Source: JBNKZU01 sp050301795
GTDB taxonomy: Bacteria > Pseudomonadota > Gammaproteobacteria > Thiohalomonadales > Thiohalomonadaceae
DNA: 64,000 bases
Direction: 5' to 3'
NCBI GenBank assembly: GCA_050301795.1
Contig: JBNKZU010000018.1
Coordinates: 62,001 to 126,000, forward strand
Shown here: piece after piece, positions 31,869 through 41,100 of the stretch
How positions within the stretch are numbered: position 1 is the first letter of the stretch
How the letters are laid out: each line of letters starts with the position of its first letter
Made by a program: the position numbers and the translations under genes
Notes under the pieces: generated by a model
Seen by the model: only the letters and a program-made list of their open reading frames with translations
Told to the model about the DNA's origin: nothing
Database searches by the model: none

Positions 31869-32726
31869 ATGAACATGATAAAAACAGGATCACTAATTGC
31901 AGGTATATTAACCCTGACCCTTTCATATAACGCTATTGCTGAAACCTCGCAAGAGAAAGGCTACAACATCATGGAGGCGATAGAGGCATTGCCATCCACT
32001 GAGCGATCGTTAAGTGAAAACATATTCAGGATCTACGATGCCACTGGGAATCTGGCCTTTACCAAAAAGGCACGTTCAGCCAGCTTCACCATGAACTATA
32101 AAGAACCCAAAAAACGTATTAGAAACTCGATCAGCTATTTCTACTCACCAGCCGATGACAAAGGTAACTCAGCATTAATGCTTGAAAAGCTTAATGAAGA
32201 TGATGATCAATGGCTCTATCTCAAAGGATTGAGAAAACCTAAGCGCGTATTAGGTTCAGATAAAAGCAGTTCGTTTATGGGTTCTGATTTCTCAAATGGC
32301 GATCTCTCACCACCTGAATTGGATGAAGCCACCTACAACTGGCTGGGTAGTGAGACGATAAGCTTTAAAAATAAAAACATTCCTGTGGAGAAGATCGAGG
32401 TTCAGTTTAAGGATGCCCAAAAACGTGAAGATTACGGCTACTCCAAAACCATCTTATGGATTCATCCACAATCCGGCATGGCATTTAAGGGTGAGATCTA
32501 CGATCTTCAGGGACAGTTATTTAAAAAGATGGAGCTACAATCATTCAAGGTCGTAAAGAACAAGGATGGTCAAAAAGTATTTACACCAACAGGAATGGAG
32601 ATGAGAAATGTTCTTAAAGGCACCAGAACAGAGATGGAGGTAACAAACCTCAGAACCGCTGCCAGTGCCGCAAATGTGAGTCCAGACATATTCTCACTGC
32701 AATATATGACCCGTAAGTGGTGGTAG
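31869..32726 (+). CDS. LolA-like outer-membrane lipoprotein-sorting family protein
   Basis: About 285 residues with a signal peptide (MIKTGSLIAGILTLTLSYNA-IAE). The mature part matches the COG2834-type family commonly next to MMPL exporters: MNYKEPKKRIRNSISYFYSP, WLYLKGLRKPKRVLGSDKSS, FMGSDFSNGDL. It would be a periplasmic carrier for a hydrophobic cargo. ATG at 31875 is an alternative start. It follows the RND stop by four bases. Confidence 0.85.
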   Translation: MNMIKTGSLIAGILTLTLSYNAIAETSQEKGYNIMEAIEALPSTERSLSENIFRIYDATGNLAFTKKARSASFTMNYKEPKKRIRNSISYFYSPADDKGNSALMLEKLNEDDDQWLYLKGLRKPKRVLGSDKSSSFMGSDFSNGDLSPPELDEATYNWLGSETISFKNKNIPVEKIEVQFKDAQKREDYGYSKTILWIHPQSGMAFKGEIYDLQGQLFKKMELQSFKVVKNKDGQKVFTPTGMEMRNVLKGTRTEMEVTNLRTAASAANVSPDIFSLQYMTRKWW

Positions 32727-32774
32727 CAGCACAACTGTTCAACGATTGCTGACATCCCAAACAATAGGTTTATT

Positions 32775-34226
32775 ATGAAATCATTACCCATCGTTTTACT
32801 ACTGGCTTTTACGAGTCCAATTTATGCTGCTGATGATCTACTTGATCTTGATGGCCTTGCGGATATCGGAGATTCAAGCAGCTCGAATACACCATCGTTA
32901 GATGCGTTATCCGATGACTCATCGCTTGATGCGCTTGGTTCAGCTAATAATAGTCCATCAACAGATCTACCTGAAATCACCAGTAGCAATAACGGAACCG
33001 CTGCTAATTCAATTCAGTTTAATGGATATATTAAGCCATTATCCTATTGGGGTAGTCGCACCTTCTCAGATGATGCATGGAAAACCCTGCTCGACCTATA
33101 CGCTGACGGAATCACTATTCCCGGCCCCCAATCCTATTCTGGATTTGCAGCGACCGGCTCAAGAGTTCAGTTAAGGGCTGAGGGATACCTTGGCACCAAG
33201 GCGCGGGTATTTACCGCAATGAACTTTGATTATAACGAGGTTAGTGGCGGCTCCACCTCCAATCGACTGATTGAAAGCTATGTTGAGTTATTTGGTGACA
33301 ACTCAACATGGAAGGTTGGCAACCAGTTAATCACATGGGGCTTTATGGAAGGGATTGAGGTTCCGACAGATCGAATTAACGCCTTTGATTACGAGTATGC
33401 AAGCACAGAGTATGAAGACTCCAAGATGGCATCCACCGCCATTGTCTATCAACACTCGCTTGGAGATTTCAGTGGGATCGATGTCGTACTTATTCCAACT
33501 TCAAAGGTGAATAATGACTCACCAGATGAAGATCGACTCTTTTCACAAAACAGCGATATTCTCCCAGCGAAAAATTCTGACAATGTAAAAACAGCTCTTC
33601 GCTACTTTAATACTGTTGGCAATCTCGACTTTGCACTTAGCTATGTTGAAGGAACTGATCCCAGAGCCGATGCCACTCTGTTAGGCACATCACCAACCAA
33701 TACACTGCAAAGAACCTATAACAGAGAAAAGAGTCCGGGGCTGGATCTTCAATATAACTTCGGCTCAGTTCTTGGCAAACTCGCTTATGCCCAACACATC
33801 ACCAATGACTCTACAGGCAATAACGCCTCAATTAAAAATAGTTGGCACCATCTCGCTATCGGCGCTGAGTTTAATATTGACTCGACCATCGTTAATCTCT
33901 ATACCGGAACAAAGGTTGTTGACGACTTTAACGACAGCACCAATGATCGCAACACGACCAATCTACTCATGAGGCAGACCTATTCACAGGTCAACTTTAT
34001 ATCAGGCCACGTCAGTGCAAACTTTTTAACGGGTGATGCCTTGAGTACAACCATACTCTTTGCAGGATACTGGAATCCTAAAGGCCAGATGATTCAATAC
34101 ATCGTTAAACCAACACTGGGCTACAAGCTTGTTGATTCGCTTCAATTAATGTTTAGCCCGAGCATTATGGATGCCAACGACACCAGTTATAAGTCAGTTC
34201 AATTGGAACTAAAATACTCATTTTAA
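32775..34226 (+). CDS. Outer-membrane beta-barrel protein of the RND export operon
   Basis: A 483-residue protein with a signal peptide (SLPIVLLLAFTSPIYA) followed by an acidic, Leu/Ser repeat region (DDLLDLDGLADIGDSS, SLDALSDDSSLDALGS) and a beta-rich domain ending in F (QLELKYSF). KVGNQLITWGFMEGIEVP and TDRINAFDY resemble the DUF1302-like barrels often found with MMPL exporters. It probably forms the outer-membrane part of the system. A decayed copy of part of this gene is found at about 36977-37110. Confidence 0.75.
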   Translation: MKSLPIVLLLAFTSPIYAADDLLDLDGLADIGDSSSSNTPSLDALSDDSSLDALGSANNSPSTDLPEITSSNNGTAANSIQFNGYIKPLSYWGSRTFSDDAWKTLLDLYADGITIPGPQSYSGFAATGSRVQLRAEGYLGTKARVFTAMNFDYNEVSGGSTSNRLIESYVELFGDNSTWKVGNQLITWGFMEGIEVPTDRINAFDYEYASTEYEDSKMASTAIVYQHSLGDFSGIDVVLIPTSKVNNDSPDEDRLFSQNSDILPAKNSDNVKTALRYFNTVGNLDFALSYVEGTDPRADATLLGTSPTNTLQRTYNREKSPGLDLQYNFGSVLGKLAYAQHITNDSTGNNASIKNSWHHLAIGAEFNIDSTIVNLYTGTKVVDDFNDSTNDRNTTNLLMRQTYSQVNFISGHVSANFLTGDALSTTILFAGYWNPKGQMIQYIVKPTLGYKLVDSLQLMFSPSIMDANDTSYKSVQLELKYSF

Positions 34227-34231
34227 AGACC

Positions 34232-34375
34232 CTAACTATTATTCCGATCCATCTTATACACCACACACCTGTGGTTGGATTCTGGATAATATGCGGCATC
34301 AACACTCCGCAGAACCAGAGCTACATCATCAGATTCGGGGATATCCAATATGATTGCCCCCGAAAATGATGTCAT
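34232..34375 (-). CDS. Possible 47-residue protein in the gap after the barrel gene
   Basis: A minus-strand frame from ATG 34375: MTSFSGAIILDIPESDDVAL, then RSVDAAYYPESNHRCVVYKM and a stop. Composition is protein-like, but there is no ribosome-binding site and no known family. It may be a remnant. The rest of the gap to 34650 holds an 8-bp hairpin (ACCACTGC 34389-34396 / GCAGTGGT 34405-34412) and the FIST-gene promoter region. Confidence 0.3.
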   Translation of the reverse strand: MTSFSGAIILDIPESDDVALVLRSVDAAYYPESNHRCVVYKMDRNNS

Positions 34376-34650
34376 TAGTGTATTGGACACCACTGCTATT
34401 TAGTGCAGTGGTACATTCTGCATCTAAAAAAATCTGATTTTGACTGATCAATATCATCTCTTAAAATAGAGTCCACACTTGGCAAATAGTGACGCCATAT
34501 CAACATAGTGTTCTGTTTTAGAGGACAATCCACTATTGACCGACTATTCTAAGAAGAGCGCGTAATAATAAAAATATAATTAAGAATGATTGGCACAGGA
34601 AACGGAAACAAATCTGTTTACCGTTATCTACAGCAACCTTGAGGAAATAA

Positions 34651-35808
34651 ATGGTGAACAATACCTTACCGAGTATCCGTATGGGTCACTCCACTGCTAA
34701 AGATGCAGTCACGGCAGTTGCTGAATTTCACGCATCTGTAATGCAACCAGATACAGAGTTGGTTGTTTTCTTTTGCTCCAGTCAATATGACCTTGAAGTG
34801 TTAACGCATGAGTTCAATCGTCTGTTTGAAGGAGTGCACGTTGTCGGTTGCACTACGGCTGGTGAAATTGGTTCTGCAGGATATGAATCACATAGCCTGA
34901 CTGGCGCCAGCTTTCCTGCTGCCAATTTTTCAGCTGTTAGTGGATTGCTGGCTGATTTGAATACGTTTGAAATCGTTAAAGGACACCACTTTGTTCAAGA
35001 TCTGTTACAAAAGCTTGAACGTAAGGCACCTGAGGCAAACGGTGACAACAGTTTCGCGTTAATGCTAATTGATGGTCTCTCTGTACGAGAGGAGATAGTC
35101 GGTCACTCTCTACAGAGTGCCTTGGGCAAGATCATGCTCTTAGGTGGCTCTGCGGGAGATGACCAGAGATTCGTCAAATCCTATGTCTTTTGTGATGGTC
35201 AGTTTCACACCAACGCTTCGATATTAATCCTGATCAATTCATCCTTACCTTTTACCACATTTAAAACACAACATTTTGTTTCAACCGATGAACGACTGGT
35301 TGTTACTGAGGCTGATACCAGTAAACGTATTGTCAAAGAGATCAACGGATTACCCGCAGCCACCGAGTATGCGCGATTAGTAGGTGTTGAGGTTGATGAT
35401 CTCAATCCGATGCGATTTGCCGCCTCTCCTGTTGTCGTATTAATTGATGGTACTGACTATGTGCGTTCTATCCAGAAAGTGAATCCTGATAAAAGCCTGA
35501 CTTTCTTCTGTGCTATTGATGAGGGAGTGGTATTCCGTGTGGCACATGGTGTAAATCTGGTGGAGAACCTTCAACAGACCTTTGACAATATCAGTGAACA
35601 GATCGGCTCACCGCAACTGGTCATTGGTTGCGATTGTATCCTGAGAAATCTTGAAGCGACGCAGCAAGATCTAAAAACGACGATTGGAGATATCTTCAAA
35701 AACTACAATACCATCGGTTTTAGTAGTTATGGTGAGCAGTTTCGAGGTGTTCATGTCAACCAGACATTTACCGGTGTTGCTATAGGGTCAGACTCTAAAT
35801 CGACTTAA
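34651..35808 (+). CDS. FIST domain sensory protein (NosP-like)
   Basis: A 385-residue cytosolic protein with FIST_N (residues about 35-235: DTELVVFFCSSQYDLEVL, VVGCTTAGEIGSAGY, GGSAGDDQRF) and FIST_C (about 240-375: EINGLPAATEYARLVGV, FFCAIDEG, ILGCDCILR-like VIGCDCILRN). FIST proteins bind small ligands; NosP members bind haem and sense NO and are often next to c-di-GMP enzymes or kinases. The next gene is a PAS-GGDEF protein 9 bp downstream, which fits such a sensor-output pair. AGGAAA precedes the start. Confidence 0.9.
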   Translation: MVNNTLPSIRMGHSTAKDAVTAVAEFHASVMQPDTELVVFFCSSQYDLEVLTHEFNRLFEGVHVVGCTTAGEIGSAGYESHSLTGASFPAANFSAVSGLLADLNTFEIVKGHHFVQDLLQKLERKAPEANGDNSFALMLIDGLSVREEIVGHSLQSALGKIMLLGGSAGDDQRFVKSYVFCDGQFHTNASILILINSSLPFTTFKTQHFVSTDERLVVTEADTSKRIVKEINGLPAATEYARLVGVEVDDLNPMRFAASPVVVLIDGTDYVRSIQKVNPDKSLTFFCAIDEGVVFRVAHGVNLVENLQQTFDNISEQIGSPQLVIGCDCILRNLEATQQDLKTTIGDIFKNYNTIGFSSYGEQFRGVHVNQTFTGVAIGSDSKST

Positions 35809-35816
35809 AACAATCC

Positions 35817-36974
35817 ATGACAAACCAATCAAACAACACAAAATCAATCGATGATTTAAATGCCGAGATAACTCGCTTGAATAAAATCATTGAATCGTTA
35901 ATGAATCGAGCTGAACGTAATGCGAGCATTCACGGCTCTGATTTCAATCTTTTTCAGACTGCGATCACCCTTGAAGAAGAGGTACAAAAACGCACCAAAC
36001 AATTGGAAGCAGCATTACAGGAGAATGAGAAAATTACCCGAACCTTGCGAGAGACCGAAACAAACCTTCGCCTGTTAATTGAAAACGCTCCTGTCAGTAT
36101 TCACGAAATCGATATGGAAGGCAGAATAATATCCATGAGCAAAGCGGGATTGGATATTCGCGGGGTGAACAAAGAGAGCGAGATACTGGGAACTCCATAC
36201 CTCAACGGCGTCAGCAGTGATGATCAGGAACGGATTTCGCAATTACTCGCCAAGGCATACGAAGGGAAGACGACACATTTTGAGTACAACGCGAATACAA
36301 AAGCGTCAAAAGTAATGAAATCCTGTTTTGTCCCCATTAGGGAAAACGACTCCCAGGTCAAAAAGATTATGGGCATCACCGAAGATATTACTGAGCGTAA
36401 AAAAACAGAGGAGCTGATTCACGAACTGGCCTTTTACGATCCGTTGACCAAACTACCTAATCGTCGTCTGTTACATGACCGGCTGAAACAGGCAATGGCT
36501 GCAAGCTGTCGAAGTGGACTTTATGGCGCAGTAATGTTTCTTGACCTTGATAATTTCAAGCCACTTAACGATAGATATGGCCACGACACAGGAGACTTGC
36601 TGCTGATTGAGGTTGCAAACCGCATCACTGACTGTCTGCGTCGTGTAGATACCGTTGCACGAATCGGTGGCGATGAGTTTGTGGTCATGCTGGGTGAACT
36701 TAAATCAGATATGGAGCTATCAATCATTCATGCTGATATTGTTGCTGAAAAGATCAGGGTCACTCTCGACAAACCGTATCATTTAAAAAAGGTTGATACC
36801 GACAATCGTGAAACAGTGGTGGAACACCACTGTAGCGCAAGCATTGGGGTCATGCTCTTTATCGACCATCAAATCCCTGAAGAGGAGATTCTTAAACTCG
36901 CTGACAAGGCGATGTATCAGGCAAAAGAGTCTGGACGTAACACTGTTGTGTTTCACGATCCTATAACTGAATAA
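35817..36974 (+). CDS. PAS-GGDEF diguanylate cyclase
   Basis: A 385-residue cytosolic protein: N-terminal coiled coil (residues about 8-85), a PAS domain (about 85-195: LLIENAPVSIHEIDMEGRII, ending MGITEDITERKKTEE) and a GGDEF domain (about 210-380: LAFYDPLTKLPNRRLLHDRL, FLDLDNFKPLNDRYGHDTGD, RIGGDEFVVML). The active-site loop is intact. Its coiled coil begins like those that dock FIST-type sensors. No signal peptide or membrane helix is seen. Confidence 0.93.
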   Translation: MTNQSNNTKSIDDLNAEITRLNKIIESLMNRAERNASIHGSDFNLFQTAITLEEEVQKRTKQLEAALQENEKITRTLRETETNLRLLIENAPVSIHEIDMEGRIISMSKAGLDIRGVNKESEILGTPYLNGVSSDDQERISQLLAKAYEGKTTHFEYNANTKASKVMKSCFVPIRENDSQVKKIMGITEDITERKKTEELIHELAFYDPLTKLPNRRLLHDRLKQAMAASCRSGLYGAVMFLDLDNFKPLNDRYGHDTGDLLLIEVANRITDCLRRVDTVARIGGDEFVVMLGELKSDMELSIIHADIVAEKIRVTLDKPYHLKKVDTDNRETVVEHHCSASIGVMLFIDHQIPEEEILKLADKAMYQAKESGRNTVVFHDPITE

Positions 36975-36976
36975 AA

Positions 36977-37110
36977 GAGTCCAGGTCTTGAACATCAATA
37001 ACCCTTCGGCTCTGTTCTGGGCAATATTTCTAACAGGCGGTGCCTTGAGTACAACCATACTCCTTGCAGAATAATGGAATCCAAAAGAGTCGATCATTCG
37101 TTATAAGTTG
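36977..37110 (+). pseudogene. Decayed fragment of a second barrel gene
   Basis: The non-coding stretch after the GGDEF gene matches two separate parts of the barrel gene: 36977-37025 resembles 33733-33781, and 37030-37110 resembles about 34026-34106, with 22 identical bases at 37041-37062 and 34037-34058. About 240 bases between the two blocks are missing and the frame is broken. It is a remnant of a duplicated, internally deleted gene; the rest of the gap to 37270 shows nothing recognisable. Confidence 0.8.
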
Positions 37111-37270
37111 CTACCATTCGAATCGAAGTACCTTTAATACATATCGTTTTCTACAACAACTCTTCTATGTCATACTTTTCAGCAACTTACGATACATAGG
37201 CTCTCTCCTGTGAACCTAATAAAATGTTAACAACGAAGACAAATATCTAAATAATAGCTAAGGAATCTCT

Positions 37271-37654
37271 ATGAATGATTACACCAAAGGGCTAGAAACT
37301 CTCGCCGAACTCGTTGGAAAAGATCAGGCCGAAACTGTTTCTGAGCGATTTAAGAGCCTTAACCCGGCATTTGAAAACGAGGCGATCTCTGTAGTATTTG
37401 GCCGAACCTGGTCAAGAGATGCTATTGATGCCAAAACTCGTGCTTTGTGCAGCATTGGCATCCTCTCCTCGCTTGGACGATTTGGTGCGTTACGAATTGT
37501 ATTCAATATCGCCCTGAGTAATGGCGCATCGGTAGAGGAGATCACCGAGGTGCTACTACAAGTTGGGATCTATGCCGGATATCCGGCTGCGCTTGATGCG
37601 CTACCAGTCTTAAACTCAGTGCTTGACGAAAAAGGGATGATTAAAAATGTATAA
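37271..37654 (+). CDS. Carboxymuconolactone decarboxylase family protein
   Basis: A 127-residue helical protein of the CMD/AhpD fold: FGRTWSRDAIDAKTRALCSIGILSSLG (in pieces: FGRTWSRDAIDAKTRALC and SIGILSSLG) and EEITEVLLQVGIYAGYPAALDALP. The paired CxxC of AhpD peroxidase partners is absent; only one Cys (LCSIG) is present, so it belongs to the decarboxylase-like branch or an uncharacterised subgroup. AAGGA lies before the ATG. Confidence 0.88.
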   Translation: MNDYTKGLETLAELVGKDQAETVSERFKSLNPAFENEAISVVFGRTWSRDAIDAKTRALCSIGILSSLGRFGALRIVFNIALSNGASVEEITEVLLQVGIYAGYPAALDALPVLNSVLDEKGMIKNV

Positions 37655-37678
37655 GGCAGGGAAGTACCCTGCCTCTTT
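37654..37678. terminator. Terminator between the CMD-family and SCP2-like genes
   Basis: AGGCAGGG (37654-37661) pairs with CCCTGCCT (37667-37674) over AAGTA, followed by CTTT. The U-tract is short; it can serve both convergent genes. Confidence 0.7.
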
Positions 37679-37698
37679 ACACTCAAAAAGAGAATGAT

Positions 37699-38094
37699 TT
37701 AGACGTTACCCATAGCACCAAAGCTTTTAATGAAGGGGCCTGCCATACGAGGATCTTTAATCATCGCAGTGTAGTCACCAATATTAAACTTCAATTTACG
37801 GGTGGCATACGCCATACCCAGACCTGTCATACCGATGCCATTTGAAATCCACTTGTTCCAATTATCGGCTGAGGCACGCAGATCCCAATTAAGCTCTTCA
37901 CCGTTATATGAACCAGCCGCAACAACCTTACCGTTTTCAACAACAATAACGCCTGTTGGTGTCTCATCACCATCAAAGCCATAACCAATGGTTGAATTAA
38001 ACCCAATCTCGGTTAGTGCGTCTGATAGAGATGGCTCGTTATTCCATGCTTCCATATAACCTTTCATCCACTCATCAGAAAATAGATTTGCCAT
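37699..38094 (-). CDS. SCP2 sterol-binding-domain-like protein
   Basis: A 131-residue soluble protein beginning ANLFSDEWMKGYMEAWNNEP, followed by GVIVVENGKVVAAG, LNWDLRASADNWNKWI and FNIGDYTAMIKDPRMAGPFI. The WMxGYxxxWN start, the DLRAS strand and the final GDYTxMI segment fit the COG3255/SCP2-type lipid carrier fold as I remember it. The ligand is unknown. It is monocistronic. Confidence 0.7.
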   Translation of the reverse strand: MANLFSDEWMKGYMEAWNNEPSLSDALTEIGFNSTIGYGFDGDETPTGVIVVENGKVVAAGSYNGEELNWDLRASADNWNKWISNGIGMTGLGMAYATRKLKFNIGDYTAMIKDPRMAGPFIKSFGAMGNV

Positions 38095-38197
38095 GTGATA
38101 TCTCCCCTGTCTTAGATTTCTATTATTGTAGTGCTACTCACTTTTTTATATAGCAGACTGAATATAGTATTGAATCGCTCCCTGATCGAGGAAATCG

Positions 38198-41100
38198 TTA
38201 GTCAACCCAAACACGAGCGTTGCGGAACATTCTCATCCAGGGGCCATCTTCACCCCACTCCTTTGGATACCATGAGTGTTGTACCGCACGGAATACACGC
38301 TCTGGATGGGGCATCATAATCGTGAAGCGACCATCGCTGTTGGTTAAACCTGTTATACCCAGAGGTGAGCCATTCGGGTTGGCGGGGTAGTATTCGGTCG
38401 GATCGCCATAGTTATTCACATAGCGCAATGCCACCTGTTTATTTCGCAATAGTTCTGCGGGATCAACGTCCTCACCAAACTCGGCACGTCCTTCGCCATG
38501 TGCAACTGCGATCGGCATCTTCGAGCCTTCCATACCAGTTAAGAATAATGATGGTGATTTAACTACCTCAACCATAGCGACACGCGCTTCGAACTGTTCA
38601 GAGATATTGCGTACAAAGTGTGGCCATGCCTGTGTACCGGGGATCAGCTCATGCAGATTCGACATCATCTGACAGCCATTACAAACGCCGAGGCCAAAGC
38701 TGTCATCTCGGTTGAAGAACGCCTCAAACTCATCTCGGGCACGACTGTTAAACAGAACCGACTTTGCCCAGCCTTCACCAGCACCAAGAACATCACCGTA
38801 AGAGAAACCACCACAGGCCACCAACCCGTTAAATGTCTTTAATGAGTGTCTTCCTGAGATGATGTCACTCATGTGAACATCAACTGTTTTAAATCCGGCA
38901 CGGTCAAAGGCGGCCGCCATCTCTATCTGACCATTCACACCCTGCTCGCGTAGTACGGCAATGGATGGCCTCTTCTTTTTTGAGATATAGGGCGCGGCAA
39001 TATTTTCATCGATATCGAAGCTGAGCTGTGCATCCATCCCGGGATTATCTGCATCAAGCAGTGCATCGTACTCCTCTTGGGCGCAGTCGGGATTATCCCG
39101 CAATGATTGCATACGGTAGGTGGTTTCAGACCATGCACGTTGAAGATCAACACGCGTTTCATGTATCAATAAATCATCATGATGTTTGATGATGATCTCA
39201 TCATCATCATTAAGATGACCAATCACGTAACTATGTGCCGACAGGTCATATTCACGTAAGTACGAAAGCACCTCTTCGGTATCTTCGTGGCGAACCTGAA
39301 TCACAGCTCCCAGCTCTTCATTAAAGAGTGCCGCGACTGGATCATGTCCCGTATGACCAATATCAAGAGTCATACCGCAATGTGCTGCAAAGGCCATCTC
39401 TGCAACCGTTGTAAACAATCCACCATCTGAACGATCATGGTAGGCAAGAATTCGACCTTCACGATTTAAGCCCTGAATCGCTTCAAAGAACTGTTTAACC
39501 AACTCCGCATTATCCAAATCAGGCGCGTCGTCACCGAGTCTCTTGTAGACCTGAGCCAGCGATGAACCACCGAGTCGGTTTTTGCCCTGCCCCAGATCAA
39601 TCAAAATAAGATCGCTGTCGCCTTGATCTGTTTTCAGTTCAGGTGTCAGTGTTCTACGAACATCTGATACCGGCGCAAACGCGGTAACAATTAGTGACAA
39701 TGGCGCGGTTACAGAACGCTCTTCACCATCCTGCTCCCAAACGGTTTTCATCGACATCGAATCTTTTCCAACCGGAATTGAGATACCAAGCTCTGGACAG
39801 ATCTGCATCCCAACGGCCTGCACAGCATCATATAACCCGGCATCCTCTCCAGGGTGTCCTGCAGGTGCCATCCAGTTTGCCGAAAGCACAATACGTCCAA
39901 TATCGTCGATAGCAGAGGCAGCAATATTCGTTAGTGATTCACCCACTGCCATTCGTGCTGCCGCGGCATGATCAATCAGTGCAACTGGCGTGCGTTCACC
40001 CATCGCCATCGACTCACCGGCATAGGTGTCATAGCTTGCGGCGGTGACGCCACAATCCGCTACCGGAGTCTGCCAGGGGCCAACCATTTGATCTCTGGCT
40101 ACCAATCCGGTTACCGAGCGATCACCAATCGTGATTAAAAAGGTTTTATCGGCAATCGTCGGCAGGCATAACAGACGATAGGCCGCATCAGTTGGATCAA
40201 CCATCGCAGTATTAAACGATTCGTGCTTAATCTGTGTCTTGGCAACATCACGTGTCATCTTTGGTGGCTTGCCGAGTAATACCTCCATCGGCATATCGAT
40301 TACATCATTTTCGAAATGTGAATCATGCAGTTTAAGCTGCTGTGCTTTGGTCGCCTCTCCGATCACGGCATAGGGGCAGCGTTCACGCTCACACAATGCA
40401 CTGAATCGTTCCATATCTTCAGGAGCAATCGCCATGACATAACGCTCTTGTGATTCGTTACACCAGATCTCCATCGGTGACATACCTGGCTCGTCATTGG
40501 GTATATCCCGAAGCTGATAGATCGCACCCATTCCGGCATCATTAACCAATTCGGGCATTGCATTGGAGAGACCACCTGCGCCCACATCATGGATCGAGAT
40601 GATGGGGTTTTCCTCTCCCAATTGCCAGCAGCGATCGATCACCTCCTGGCAGCGACGCTCGATCTCAGGGTTTCCCCGTTGGACTGATGCAAAGTCTAGA
40701 GCCTCGCTCGACTCTCCGGTCGCCATGGATGAGGCAGCACCACCGCCTAGTCCGATCAACATCGCCGGACCACCAAGCACAACCAGCTTTGAGCCTTCGG
40801 GGATTGGGTTCTTTTCAACATGTTCAACCCGGATATTACCCAAACCACCTGCGAGCATGATTGGCTTATGATAACCACGCACCTCTTTACCGTTAGCTCC
40901 GGGAACCGCCTCTTCATAGGTACGGAAATAGCCGTTAATCGCCGGACGTCCAAACTCATTGTTAAACGCCGCGCCGCCTAGTGGGCCATCAATCATAATA
41001 TCGAGTGCAGAGACGATCCGATCAGGCTTCCCGTAGTCGGTCTCCCATGGCTGTTCAAACCCTGGGATCCTGAGATTGGATACCGAGAAGCCGGTTAATC

